Assembly: GCF_963667735.1 (NCBI RefSeq)
Contig: NZ_OY763919.1
Span: 186,001 to 250,000 of the forward strand
DNA: 64,000 nucleotides
DNA from: an uncultured Methanoregula sp.
GTDB lineage: Archaea; Halobacteriota; Methanomicrobia; Methanomicrobiales; Methanospirillaceae
Reading direction: 5' to 3'
Shown: positions 53,509-62,937 of the stretch, piece after piece
Numbering within the stretch: the stretch's first letter is position 1
Layout: every line of letters starts with the position of its first letter
Made by a program: the position numbers and the translations under genes
Notes under the pieces: generated by a model
Seen by the model: only the letters and a program-made list of their open reading frames with translations
Databases searched by the model: none
What the model was told of the DNA's origin: nothing

Positions 53509-53892
53509 ATGTCATCTGCCGGATGTAATAACCAGTCACCGCTGATGCAGAAACTCAGGGCCCTGGCATCCGGCCCCTGTATTCTGGTTATCGCCGCACT
53601 GGTCCTGCCTGCAATCTGTCTTCTCGATATCACGACCCCGCTGGGAGTGCCGGTCTGGATTTTCTATCTCATTCCCCTCACCCTGTCCTACTGGTCAGGA
53701 TGGCGTTATGCAATTCCCATGGTTTGTATCGTAACCCTGCTCTTTGTTTCAGCAGGATATCTCTTCTCTCCGCCGGGGATATCCGGGTCCGAAGCATTAT
53801 TTTACCGGTCCTTTTTCTCGTTCATTTTCATTGGTTATTCCATCATATTCATGCTGATTCGCCCGTCACCTATCCCTGCAAAAATGTTTTGA
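53509..53892 (+). CDS. stand-alone four-helix membrane sensor module, tandem paralogue
   Basis: Protein of 127 residues closely similar to the one upstream: DITTPLGVPVWIFYLIPLTL, SYWSGWRYAIPMVCIVTLLF, and a shared SPxG loop. It also ends straight after the fourth helix. The pair arose by duplication; codon use does not look decayed. The proton ATPase gene follows after 152 bases on the same strand; a functional tie is possible but unproven. Confidence 0.7.
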   Translation: MSSAGCNNQSPLMQKLRALASGPCILVIAALVLPAICLLDITTPLGVPVWIFYLIPLTLSYWSGWRYAIPMVCIVTLLFVSAGYLFSPPGISGSEALFYRSFFSFIFIGYSIIFMLIRPSPIPAKMF

Positions 53893-54044
53893 CATTGGAT
53901 CCAGTGTCCAGGCTCAGAGTGGTGTGAATCGGTAATTTATTGCCAGAAAAGATATAATATCGTTGAATCTGAATACCTTGCCAGTCGAAATGCAGACTGA
54001 ATGATGGGAGTATTGCGGCCAGCTAAAATGCAGGGCTGTTGTGA

Positions 54045-56465
54045 ATGAGAAAGGATTTGATACCATTGGATACCGCTCCAGACTCGCTCATACCCGTTCA
54101 GGGATCCATGAAAGGACTGACCCGTACTGAGGTAACCGAGCTTCACAACCAGTTCGGTTTCAACGACCTCCCTGAAGAAACGAAACATCCGCTGCTCAAA
54201 TTCATATCCTATTTCTGGGGCCCGATCCCGTGGATGATCGAGATCGCTGCAATTCTGTCAGCAGTCATCGCGCACTGGGACGACTTTTTTATCATTCTCC
54301 TTCTTCTCATGACCAATGCGGTTGTCGGGTTTTTCCAGGAGCGGAAAGCGGAGAACGCCATCGAACTTTTAAAAAAGCAGCTTGCGCCAAAAGCGCGGGT
54401 TCTCCGTGACGGCACCTGGCAGGAAATTCCGGCCCGCGAACTTGTACCCGGGGATCTCATTCATATCCGGCTTGGTGATATTGTGCCAGCAGACGCAGTC
54501 CTTGGTAAGGGCAATTATCTCCTTATCGATGAATCGGCCCTGACCGGGGAATCCCTGCCTGTTGAAAAGAGAGCGGGCGACACGGTATACTCCGGTTCGA
54601 TTGCACGTCAGGGCGAGATGGATGCAAGTGTCACCACAATCGGTGAAAAGACCTTTTTCGGGAAGACCGCCCGGCTGGTCCAGACCAAGCCCCCGCGAAG
54701 CCATTTTCAGGCTGCCGTCGAGAGGATTGGAAATTTCCTCATCATCCTGGCAATAGTGCTCGTCAGTATCGTTGTCATCGTTGCTCTCATCAGGTCTGCA
54801 TCCATACTGAATACAATTCAGTTTGCCCTTATCCTCGTTGTTGCGGCAATTCCTGCTGCGCTTCCGGCGGTTATGACCGTGACTCTCGCCGTCGGGGCGG
54901 TGGCTCTTGCAAAGAAGGAGGCTATCGTCAGCCGGCTCTCCGCCATTGAAGAGATGGCCGGGATGGATATCCTCTGCTCGGATAAGACCGGGACCATTAC
55001 CCGGAATTCCATCAGCATCGGGGATGTCCGGACCTTTCCCGGGATTTCGGAACATGAAGTTATTATTGCAGCGGCACTGGCTTCGAAAAGAGAGAGCAAC
55101 GATCCCATTGATACCGCGATCTTCTCACGGTATGATCACTTAAGCCCGAACCAATTTTCTGCAGATCCTGAAATTGTGGATTTTGTCCCCTTTGATCCGG
55201 TTGCCAAATTCTCAAAAGCCACGGTAAGGGAAAGATCGGGAAGCACGTTCGATACAGCCAAAGGAGCGCCCCAGGCAATCGCATCCCTTGCAGGGACGGA
55301 CGGCACAACCGCTTCTACGCTGGACGGGTGGGTAACCGGGTTTGCACAAAAAGGATTCCGTGCTCTCGGGGTTGCACGGACAGATAGTTCCGGAAAATGG
55401 CAGTATCTCGGCCTGATTGGGTTGTTCGATCCTCCCCGCGAGGATTCTGCATCTACCATCACGGAGGCAAAAAACCTCGGTGTAAATGTGAAGATGGTGA
55501 CCGGCGATCACGTTGCCATTGCGCAGGAAATTGCCGGACAGGTGGGTCTTGGCCAGAATATTCTTCCGAGGACTGCATTGATTGCCGGGGATGGTGAAAA
55601 AACCCGCAAACAGCTGGAGTCTGCCGATGGGTTTGCCCAAGTGCTCCCCGAGGATAAGTTCCGGATTGTGAAAATCCTGCAGGAAGGCGACCATATCGTC
55701 GGCATGACCGGTGATGGCGTAAACGATGCGCCGGCACTCCGGGAAGCTGATGCCGGTATTGCCGTTGCCGGCGCAACCGATGCGGCGAAGTCTGCCGCAG
55801 ATATTGTTCTGACAAAACCCGGTCTCTCGGTCATCATCGATGCAATCGAGCGCAGCCGCGAGATCTTCCGGCGGATGGAAAATTATGCGGTCTACCGAAT
55901 CGCCGAAACGGTCAGGGTCCTGATCTTCCTGACACTGTGCATCGTACTGTTGAATTTTTACCCGGTTACCGCCCTCATGATTGTCGTCCTGGCCATCCTG
56001 AACGACCTCCCGATCATGATGATTGCATTCGACAATGCACCGGTAGCACCAAAACCCGTGCGCTGGCAGATGAACCGTATCCTGACACTCGCAACAATCC
56101 TTGGTATCCTGGGTGTGATCTCCAGTTTCTTCCTCCTCTGGGTGGCACGAGAATATTTCCATCTTGATGCCGGTGTAATACAAACGCTCATCTTCCTCAA
56201 GCTGGCGGTCGCCGGTCACATGACGATTTACCTTGCCCGCACCGGCCAACAGCATTTCTGGGAGCGCCCGTATCCCTCGCTTCCCCTTTTTGGCACGGCA
56301 GAGATTACACAGGTTGTTGCAACCCTCATCGCGATCTATGGTGTTTTCATGACGCCGGTCGGCTGGGCCTTGGCGCTCATTGTCTGGGGTTATGCCCTGG
56401 TGTGCTTCCTGATAAACGACCAGATCAAGGTGTTACTGTTCAGAAAAATCCATCCCTATTCATGA
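54045..56465 (+). CDS. P3A-type proton-translocating P-type ATPase
   Basis: Large ion pump of 806 residues of the plasma-membrane H+-ATPase group. Actuator domain TGES is in LIDESALTGESLPVEK; the phosphorylated aspartate is Asp313 in CSDKTGTIT (isoleucine instead of the usual leucine); MVTGDH and MTGDGVNDAPALREADAGIAVAGATDAAKSAADIVL form the hinge. The start PLDTAPDSLIPVQGSMKGLTRTEV is that of archaeal P3A pumps. It exports protons at the cost of ATP; in a methanogen this would help pH control. No accessory subunit gene is seen. Confidence 0.9.
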   Translation: MRKDLIPLDTAPDSLIPVQGSMKGLTRTEVTELHNQFGFNDLPEETKHPLLKFISYFWGPIPWMIEIAAILSAVIAHWDDFFIILLLLMTNAVVGFFQERKAENAIELLKKQLAPKARVLRDGTWQEIPARELVPGDLIHIRLGDIVPADAVLGKGNYLLIDESALTGESLPVEKRAGDTVYSGSIARQGEMDASVTTIGEKTFFGKTARLVQTKPPRSHFQAAVERIGNFLIILAIVLVSIVVIVALIRSASILNTIQFALILVVAAIPAALPAVMTVTLAVGAVALAKKEAIVSRLSAIEEMAGMDILCSDKTGTITRNSISIGDVRTFPGISEHEVIIAAALASKRESNDPIDTAIFSRYDHLSPNQFSADPEIVDFVPFDPVAKFSKATVRERSGSTFDTAKGAPQAIASLAGTDGTTASTLDGWVTGFAQKGFRALGVARTDSSGKWQYLGLIGLFDPPREDSASTITEAKNLGVNVKMVTGDHVAIAQEIAGQVGLGQNILPRTALIAGDGEKTRKQLESADGFAQVLPEDKFRIVKILQEGDHIVGMTGDGVNDAPALREADAGIAVAGATDAAKSAADIVLTKPGLSVIIDAIERSREIFRRMENYAVYRIAETVRVLIFLTLCIVLLNFYPVTALMIVVLAILNDLPIMMIAFDNAPVAPKPVRWQMNRILTLATILGILGVISSFFLLWVAREYFHLDAGVIQTLIFLKLAVAGHMTIYLARTGQQHFWERPYPSLPLFGTAEITQVVATLIAIYGVFMTPVGWALALIVWGYALVCFLINDQIKVLLFRKIHPYS

Positions 56466-56550
56466 TCGGTTTTTTGGCAATCACTATAATCCGGTGGACA
56501 GAATCCTCAATAATTAAATACTCCTTCCTTCTCAATACCCTGATAAGGGA

Positions 56551-56844
56551 ATGATAATGCCGCCGGTTGCTGTAGATATTGGGATATTCCTGTATGAATA
56601 TGTAAAAATTCTTGTTGCTTGTATCGCGGTTTTCCTCGCTGTAAAGTGGAAAAAAAATGAATTCCTCGCAGGCCTGTTCTTCCTCCTGCTATACACGATT
56701 TTCAATGCGATGACTATCTTTTTCTCAACTCTTCTCGAACAACCATTCATAGATGTTTCACAATTCGGATTCATTATGCTGGCCCTCCTCGCATTTATCA
56801 TTGGCATGTGGCAGTCCGTGAAAGGAAAATCCCTTCCAAGTTAA
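56551..56844 (+). CDS. small three-helix membrane protein
   Basis: Protein of 97 residues with three hydrophobic segments: IFLYEYVKILVACIAVFLAV, GLFFLLLYTIFNAMTIFFSTL and FGFIMLALLAFIIGMWQSV. Short charged loops separate them. AGGGA lies before the ATG at 56551; another ATG follows at 56557. A TATA-like ATTAAATA lies about 40 bases upstream. No family is recognised. Confidence 0.6.
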   Translation: MIMPPVAVDIGIFLYEYVKILVACIAVFLAVKWKKNEFLAGLFFLLLYTIFNAMTIFFSTLLEQPFIDVSQFGFIMLALLAFIIGMWQSVKGKSLPS

Positions 56845-57017
56845 CATTTTACATCAGGCCGAAGAATCTGGGTTGACAGAACTTCCGGTTCTGAAAGTTC
56901 ACGCACAAAAAAACGGATATCCTCTATATTTGTAATTTTTCCTGTTTACCTTGTTTTGGAAATAAACAAGAACAGTAAAATAGAATCGGGCAAAAAATAG
57001 AAAAATCTGCGGATTCC

Positions 57018-58814
57018 ATGGCATTCTCTTTTCCTTCCGGCATCACGCCGACAAAACGGGTTCTCGTTATCGCAATAGTCGTGGGTATCATTGCCGGGAT
57101 CGGGGCTCTTCTCTTTTTCGAGGGGCTGAAGATCGGAACTGCCTTTTTTATGGGGTATCTCCTGCACTGGGCATATCCGCAGGAAGGACAGAGTATCGCA
57201 GAGATCAGCCAGTGGTCGGAACCGAATTCCCTGGCACTGCTGCTTCCGATCCTCATATTCGGGAGTCTTCTGACCGGGATCCTGATAACCCGGTTCGCTC
57301 CCGAGGCTGAAGGTCACGGCACCGATGCAGCGATACGGGCGTTCCATGGCGATGGCACAATCCGGAGAAGGGTTCCGCTCCTCAAGGCAGTTACTGCGAT
57401 TCTCACGATCTCAACCGGGGGAAGCGCCGGACGGGAAGGGCCGTCTGCCCAGATCTCCGCAGGTTTCGGGTCAATGGTTGCGGATATGCTGGGCCTTTCC
57501 CCCCGGGAGCGGAGGATTGCCCTGACAACGGGAATCGGAGCCGGCATAGGCACGATATTCAAGGCTCCTCTCGGTGGTGCGGTCCTTGCAGCGGAAGTTC
57601 TCTATACCCGGGACTTCGAAGCCGATGCCATTGTTCCGGCATTCCTTGCATCGGTGATCGGGTATGCGATTTTCGGTTTCTTCGAGGGCTACACCCCGAT
57701 CTTTGCGCTAGGTCCGCTTGTCTGGAATATCTGGCAGATCCCCATGTTCCTCCTGCTCGGGATCCTGTGTGCTGCGTTCGGGCTCCTCTATATTTTTACC
57801 TTTTACTGGAGCCGCGACCAGTTCGCAGCAGCATTCAGGCGATACAATCTCCCGATGTACTTGAAACCGGTATCCGGGGCAGTTCTTCTCGGGATCATTG
57901 TCATCGCACTTTCCCTTATATCCAAAGATGGGGAGATGCTTGGCCTCGCGAGCCTCGGGTCGAGTTACGGTTTTGATCAGCTCATGATCTATTCGATGGT
58001 ACCGCTTGCCGTGCTCATCCTCCTGCCGTTTCTCAAGATTCTTGCAACCTCCTTAACCCTCGGCTCCGGGGGAAGCGGGGGTGTCTTTGCCCCGGGACTC
58101 ACGATCGGTGCGGCAATTGGCGGGGCACTCGGCGTGACCCTGCACCTGCTGGCTCCTGCATATATTCCGATGGAAACGATCCCGGTCTTTGTGATTGTCG
58201 GTATGATCTCGCTCTTTGGATCCGTGGCAAATGCCCCGATTGCGGTATTGATCATGGTTGTCGAGATGGTCGGAAGTATTACAATCCTGGTACCGGCAAT
58301 GGCTGCCGTTGGTATCTCGACCCTTCTGAAAGGGGAGAAGACGATCTTCCGGGCACAGGTTCCGACAAAAGCGCAGTCCAATGCCCATCGCGGGGAATAT
58401 GACCGGGAAACGCTCGAACGGATCCTGGTCCGGGAGGCCATGACACCTCCTGAGGCGCTCGTGACGCTCTCATCGTCGGATGCATCGATCAAAATCCCGG
58501 ATCTCATTGCTGCAACCGGTCATACCGGTTTTCCCGTAGTCGATGATGGTCGCCTGGTTGGGATTATCACGAACCGGGATGCACGTACCCTCCATGTTGC
58601 CGGGGGATTGCATCCGAACGTACGGGATGCCATGACACCCGCTCCGCTCGTCATTCACCCGGAGGACTCCCTTGAAACGGCCCTTGAGATCATGGTCAGC
58701 CACGACTTCAACCATCTCCCTGTTGTGGAAAAAGAATCACCGGACCGGCTGATCGGGTTCCTGACGAGAACGGATATTCTCAGAACTTATGCCCGGACCC
58801 GACAGCCGGTTTAA
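57018..58814 (+). CDS. ClC-family chloride channel or exchanger with CBS domains
   Basis: Protein of 598 residues: a ClC membrane domain (about 1-450) and two CBS domains (about 470-595). GSAGREGPSAQISAG carries the gating glutamate, and GIGTIFKAPLGGAVLAAEVL and GSGGSGGVFAPGLTIGAAIG form the chloride path. The gating Glu makes a 2Cl-/H+ exchanger possible. The CBS pair (VREAMTPPEALVTLSSSDAS and VRDAMTPAPLVIHPEDSLET) probably binds an adenine nucleotide and controls gating. It fits the ion and pH homeostasis theme here. Confidence 0.92.
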   Translation: MAFSFPSGITPTKRVLVIAIVVGIIAGIGALLFFEGLKIGTAFFMGYLLHWAYPQEGQSIAEISQWSEPNSLALLLPILIFGSLLTGILITRFAPEAEGHGTDAAIRAFHGDGTIRRRVPLLKAVTAILTISTGGSAGREGPSAQISAGFGSMVADMLGLSPRERRIALTTGIGAGIGTIFKAPLGGAVLAAEVLYTRDFEADAIVPAFLASVIGYAIFGFFEGYTPIFALGPLVWNIWQIPMFLLLGILCAAFGLLYIFTFYWSRDQFAAAFRRYNLPMYLKPVSGAVLLGIIVIALSLISKDGEMLGLASLGSSYGFDQLMIYSMVPLAVLILLPFLKILATSLTLGSGGSGGVFAPGLTIGAAIGGALGVTLHLLAPAYIPMETIPVFVIVGMISLFGSVANAPIAVLIMVVEMVGSITILVPAMAAVGISTLLKGEKTIFRAQVPTKAQSNAHRGEYDRETLERILVREAMTPPEALVTLSSSDASIKIPDLIAATGHTGFPVVDDGRLVGIITNRDARTLHVAGGLHPNVRDAMTPAPLVIHPEDSLETALEIMVSHDFNHLPVVEKESPDRLIGFLTRTDILRTYARTRQPV

Positions 58815-58999
58815 GGTTATTGCTTCACATTTGCAGACCGGGAAGAAATTTCATAATCTCAAATACAATCCATAGTGATCCCGTATTGAAACTGCCGCAG
58901 TGCGCCCTTTTAGTAGGAGGCATTTCTCTTAATGGGGTGTGGGAACAACAGCCCCCACCAGAGTAAAATGAGGATTATGACAGAGCTTATGGTTTTGGT

Positions 59000-59875
59000 T
59001 CACGGAGAGGCATGACCTGCAGTGATCAGGACCGGGCAGTGCGCTCTGCGTATGACCGCGTTCGTTGTACTTCCGATGAAGAGCGCCCTGAGCTCCCGTT
59101 TCCAGCCCTCGCCTTGCGGACTCATCAGTATAAGGGTGATCTCATCCCGTTCAGCAGCTGCATTGATCTCGTCCGGGGGATACCCGACATGGACCCGGGC
59201 CTCAGCAGAAATGCCGGCCCTTTCAAGATCTTTTTTTATGATATCCAGTTTTTCCCTGGCGGACTGGACCAACGCCTGGATTTCAGTCTCGGATTCCCCC
59301 TTGTCCACGATGTGGAGGAGGAAGACCTGACCGGATGGTTGGATATCTTTGAGGAGTCCGATCGAATGCCCTGAGGGTTCGGAGAAATCCACCGGCACCA
59401 GCACCCGGGAGAAAAGATTTCTTCGATCATCCGCACCACAGGCATCCGGGGGGAAGCGCATGAGGAGGACCGGAATTTTTGCATTCCGGATGACATTTGC
59501 AGACACGCTGCCTAAGAGGATGTTCTGGATCGTGTTCTTTCCCCGGGCACCCATGACAATCAGCGAGGTGTTTGCCACTTCAGCTTTCCTGATGATTGCA
59601 AGCGGGATATCGCCATAGGTGATGGTATTCACAAGCGTCTCAACATAGACATCGGTCTTCACGCCGGCGGTTGCCAGCGCATTCCGGTTCTCTTCCAGAA
59701 GAATTTTTGCATTCTCGATGTGCGGTTCATGGTCCCATCCCCACTTCGACAGATGGGTGGCATCAACCACGTGAAGAAGAAGAACTTCCCGAACCCCGGG
59801 AATATCTTTTACATACCAGAGAATTCTTTGCGAATCGTGTGAAAAATCCGTTGGTATCAGCACTTTTTCAAACAT
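59000..59875 (-). CDS. tandem UspA universal stress protein
   Basis: Protein of 291 residues made of two UspA domains. Each starts with a conserved KVLIPTDFS or RVLVPVDFS strand. The first has the ATP-binding pattern VMGARGKNTIQNILLGSVSANVI, the second a weaker form, LMSPQGEGWKRELRALFIGSTTNAVIRRAHCPVLI. The protein is cytoplasmic and associated with stress. It lies 121 bases upstream of the Kef-type antiporter gene on the other side and is transcribed in the same direction; UspA and antiporters are often near one another. Confidence 0.92.
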   Translation of the reverse strand: MFEKVLIPTDFSHDSQRILWYVKDIPGVREVLLLHVVDATHLSKWGWDHEPHIENAKILLEENRNALATAGVKTDVYVETLVNTITYGDIPLAIIRKAEVANTSLIVMGARGKNTIQNILLGSVSANVIRNAKIPVLLMRFPPDACGADDRRNLFSRVLVPVDFSEPSGHSIGLLKDIQPSGQVFLLHIVDKGESETEIQALVQSAREKLDIIKKDLERAGISAEARVHVGYPPDEINAAAERDEITLILMSPQGEGWKRELRALFIGSTTNAVIRRAHCPVLITAGHASP

Positions 59876-59996
59876 CGTCTATGCTCCTGAAAAATAGATA
59901 GTATTCCGGTTATTTAAGAGGATGCAAAAATCTCCTGACAATTTCGGTTTCCTGAATTTTGGGAATTATTAAAAGTCATTAAAAATTGGTTTGCGT

Positions 59997-61211
59997 TTAT
60001 TTCCCTTCGTCGATGCACATGCCTTTGGCATCGTACCGGCAGTCCCCTGACCTGAAGAGCCAGTTCCGGTACACGATGGGGGTGATGATCGTTGTCAGCA
60101 GGCTCATGAGCACGAGCACAACATAGACACCCTGGTTGATGATTCCCGCTTCAAGCCCGATAAGGGCCACGATCATCGCCACTTCCCCCCGTGGTGCCAT
60201 GCCGAACCCGACAATGAGCGCGTCCTTCCGGCACAGTCCCATGAGCCGGGCCGGTATCCCGCAGCCGATAACCTTGGTGACGATTGCAACTACCGTGAGA
60301 ACGATGAGGAACAGGGCAATTTCCGGCGTAACCGCTTTGATATCTGCAAGAACCCCAAGCGAGACAAAGAAGATGGAGGCAAAGATGATCTGGAGATATT
60401 CTGCCCCCTCCTTGAAATTCTTGCTATGGACCAGCTGCACGCTTTCAAACGATACTCCGGCAATGAAGGCTCCGACAATGGCCGAGAGCCCGACTGCTTC
60501 TGCACACATAGCATAGAGAAATGCCACCATCATCGCAAAGATGAAGATGAATTCAGGGAATTTTTTGCAGAACCCTGTCGCATCGAGCCTGCTGACATAT
60601 TTGCTTACAACGAAAATACCAAACGCCCCGCCAATGAGGATGAACGCAATGGCTTTGATGGCGACAATGGCAATCCCCCCGGCCGTGACGGTCCCGCTCA
60701 CAACATCCGTGCTGATGGCAAGGGCGAGCAGGCTGAGGACATCGTCAATGACAGCTGCACCGATGATCGCTTTCGCGGCATCGGTCTGGAGTTTTCCCAT
60801 CTCCCGGAGCACGTTTGCCGTGATGGCGATACTGGTCGCGGTCAGGGCAGTCCCGATAAAGATCGCACTTGCCGTGCTGAACCCGAATACAATAGAGATC
60901 CAGTACCCCCCGATCCATGGGATTATGACCCCCACCGCGGCTATCATACCGTTCCGTAACGAGAGAATTTCCCGGACATTGAACTCAAGGCCGATGACAA
61001 AGAGCAGGATCACGGCGCCCAGATGGGCAAGGCCCCGGACAAAATCCGTGTACGTGATGAGACCCAGAGCACTCGGGCCGACCAGGAGACCCACGAGGAT
61101 GAGCCCGATGACCGCCGACTGGTTGATGCGTGAGGCAATAAGGTATCCGCCGAGCGCCACGAACAAAAGCAGACTCATCTGGAATTCAGGTGAGGTAAAG
61201 AGGCTGTCCAT
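59997..61211 (-). CDS. Kef-type cation:proton antiporter (CPA2)
   Basis: Membrane protein of 404 residues with 12 to 13 helices, CPA2 family. Signatures: AVIGLILVGLLVGPSALGLI, LLFVIGLEFNVREIL, ALTATSIAITANVLREMG, AAVIDDVLSLLALAIS with the ion-binding aspartates, and PRGEVAMIVALIGLEAGII. No TrkA-N/RCK domain follows, so it is not the glutathione-gated form. The ATG at 61211 is chosen; a longer frame upstream runs through the fourth dispersed repeat and is not real. It exchanges Na+ or K+ for protons. Fifth ion transporter type in this part of the window. Confidence 0.9.
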   Translation of the reverse strand: MDSLFTSPEFQMSLLLFVALGGYLIASRINQSAVIGLILVGLLVGPSALGLITYTDFVRGLAHLGAVILLFVIGLEFNVREILSLRNGMIAAVGVIIPWIGGYWISIVFGFSTASAIFIGTALTATSIAITANVLREMGKLQTDAAKAIIGAAVIDDVLSLLALAISTDVVSGTVTAGGIAIVAIKAIAFILIGGAFGIFVVSKYVSRLDATGFCKKFPEFIFIFAMMVAFLYAMCAEAVGLSAIVGAFIAGVSFESVQLVHSKNFKEGAEYLQIIFASIFFVSLGVLADIKAVTPEIALFLIVLTVVAIVTKVIGCGIPARLMGLCRKDALIVGFGMAPRGEVAMIVALIGLEAGIINQGVYVVLVLMSLLTTIITPIVYRNWLFRSGDCRYDAKGMCIDEGK

Positions 61212-61295
61212 CGGGAATAACTTGGATCGGGGGGTAAAAACCTTTTCCGGTGCTTTCTGATAACCAACGGTCTGTCGCAGAGAAGGCGCAATGAA

Positions 61296-61555
61296 AAAAT
61301 ACGCTTTATACGAGCCTGGATCCGGGCTTTTGGATCCGAGGGGTCTTCCGGAAACTCCATAGAACGCCCGGTTTCTGTTCGCGTGGAGAATACACGATTT
61401 ACAAGCACCGTTTGCTGAAATACGGCCGGAATGCACCTCATCTTTTGGCCTTTATCGCGCTTCCGGTAGGGGGTTTCCCGGGCATGCAGGTTCCTCAATC
61501 CGGACTAAGAAAAGCCAGCAGAACGCGAATACGAGCCCCGGTTTTTCCGGGGTGG
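61296..61555 (+). repeat. dispersed intergenic repeat, copy 4
   Basis: Fourth copy, between the pilin-like gene end and the antiporter start. It has AAAATACGC, TTCTGTTCGCGTGGAGAATA, AAATACGGCCGGAATGCACC, TTCCGGTAGGGGGTTTCCCGG, CAGCAGAACGCGAATACGAG and CCGGTTTTTCCGG. The orientation is again the same. Its presence in the 5' side of a minus-strand gene shows it is not simply a terminator of plus-strand genes. Confidence 0.86.
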
Positions 61556-61568
61556 GAGAAGGGACGGA

Positions 61569-62501
61569 TCAGTACGCCCCTATCTCGATTTTTGTCTCAT
61601 CGAGGATCAGCCCGAAGGGATCCTTCCCGTTCACCATAGCATAATACCGGTAATCCCCATCAGGTTGTGGGATGAAACGCACGGTCCCGGGACACGAGTT
61701 TGCACTTGCGGCAAGACTGGTATTCCAGCTCTCAAGGGTGGCGTTGCCAAACAGCGACCGGTCTGATCGGATGGATATGGCTGCAACCCGGTCGAGCTGC
61801 GTTCTGTTCACTGCCGAGATCAGTTTCAGGGAGCCGTACCCGTTGCCGCTTGCAAACGGGTGATCCGGGGATGCCAACAGACGCACGGCACTGAGGACAA
61901 TGCGGGAACAATTCCCGACCGCTGCCGACTGGTTGACCATGAAGTCTGCCGATCCGAACGAACGGGCAAACGATCCGAGGGATGCACTTTTGTCAAAATC
62001 ATAATTCACGTCGTTCATGGTGGAATATTCGAGCGGGCTTTCAAGTGCCTGGTACTTGGTGATATTGACAAAGCCCCGCTGCCACCGGTATCCCTGGTCC
62101 TGCCAGAAGTTGCCCGAGGGCTGGTATGAAATGTTCACGAGCGTTCCGTTCACCTGGTGAATCGCAGAGATGCTTTCATCATAGAGGGTGAGCGTCCAGG
62201 CCGGCTCCGGCTCATCCAGAACCGAAAGAGAACCTCCTGACCTGAGCGTGCTCGCGAGGCAGTCGCCTCCCCCGAGCGGTACCGGTTCGCTCCTTGCCAG
62301 GTTGTCCTGCCGGGAAGAGACCGCATCCCCGATATCCGATGAAAACCGGAGAAAAGCCGATTCCACGATCCGGAGATGTTCGATCTCCGATGCCTGCTTC
62401 TCTGAAGGGATGTAGACAACGTTCCAGACAGTCAGGGCTGTCACGGCCACGGCAAGGATCAGCATGACCGCAATAACCGGGGCAACTGCCTCGTCCTTCA
62501 T
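61569..62501 (-). CDS. archaeal type IV pilin-like protein
   Basis: Secreted or membrane-anchored protein of 310 residues. The N terminus, KDEAVAPVIAVMLILAVAVTALTVWN, is a short class III signal with a prepilin peptidase site after DEA and a hydrophobic stretch, as in archaeal pilins and pilin-like proteins. The remaining 280 residues form a beta-rich outside domain with several N-x-S/T sequons and a few cysteines. It overlaps the preceding pilin-like gene by 4 bases. Function in adhesion or a surface pilus is inferred. Confidence 0.78.
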   Translation of the reverse strand: MKDEAVAPVIAVMLILAVAVTALTVWNVVYIPSEKQASEIEHLRIVESAFLRFSSDIGDAVSSRQDNLARSEPVPLGGGDCLASTLRSGGSLSVLDEPEPAWTLTLYDESISAIHQVNGTLVNISYQPSGNFWQDQGYRWQRGFVNITKYQALESPLEYSTMNDVNYDFDKSASLGSFARSFGSADFMVNQSAAVGNCSRIVLSAVRLLASPDHPFASGNGYGSLKLISAVNRTQLDRVAAISIRSDRSLFGNATLESWNTSLAASANSCPGTVRFIPQPDGDYRYYAMVNGKDPFGLILDETKIEIGAY

Positions 62502-62932
62502 CGCGAACTCCTCCCGACCCTGCCGGAGAAGAGAACCGCCCGGTCGGTTGCAAGAGCAACCTCCTCGTCGCCGATGAGGGGCCGGCCGCAGTCAGCGGTG
62601 ATGTTTCCCCCCAAATCGAATGCCTGGGTATCGGGGACAATTACGAACGGGCGGCTGCTTTTTTTTGTAAAGGATTCCATGGAACTTGCGTTCGAGATTA
62701 TAACTTTCAGGGAATCGGCCTTCACCCAGTCGCCGCCCTTGTGCCACAGGACAACCTGGCCCGATGAATCATTGACAACCATCCGTATCGTGACGGTCGG
62801 GCTCCTCTCCGAGGGCAGGTAATCCGGAAGCGAAGCGGAGAAGACACAGACAAGGATGAGGACCATCCCGATCATGAGCATCTCTCCCACGACTTCGGAG
62901 ACTGCGGCGTTGTGCACATCTTCCGGCTTCAT
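62498..62932 (-). CDS. archaeal type IV pilin-like minor protein
   Basis: Protein of 144 residues with a pilin-like N terminus (NAAVSEVVGEMLMIGMVLILVCVFSA), where the Ala-Val-Ser-Glu region matches the archaeal Pilin_N form. The C-terminal 90 residues are a small beta domain. The start at 62932 is taken; a GTG at 62941 that overlaps the FlaJ-like gene is also possible. It lies directly after the FlaJ-like gene and overlaps the larger pilin by 4 bases, giving one operon. Confidence 0.78.
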   Translation of the reverse strand: MKPEDVHNAAVSEVVGEMLMIGMVLILVCVFSASLPDYLPSERSPTVTIRMVVNDSSGQVVLWHKGGDWVKADSLKVIISNASSMESFTKKSSRPFVIVPDTQAFDLGGNITADCGRPLIGDEEVALATDRAVLFSGRVGRSSR

Positions 62933-62937
62933 GGTAC

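Noticed and set aside
58932-59015. A 27-codon ORF with GGAGG upstream, converging on the UspA gene
   Set aside because: Too short to support, spacing to the site is long and the end overlaps the uspA coding sequence.
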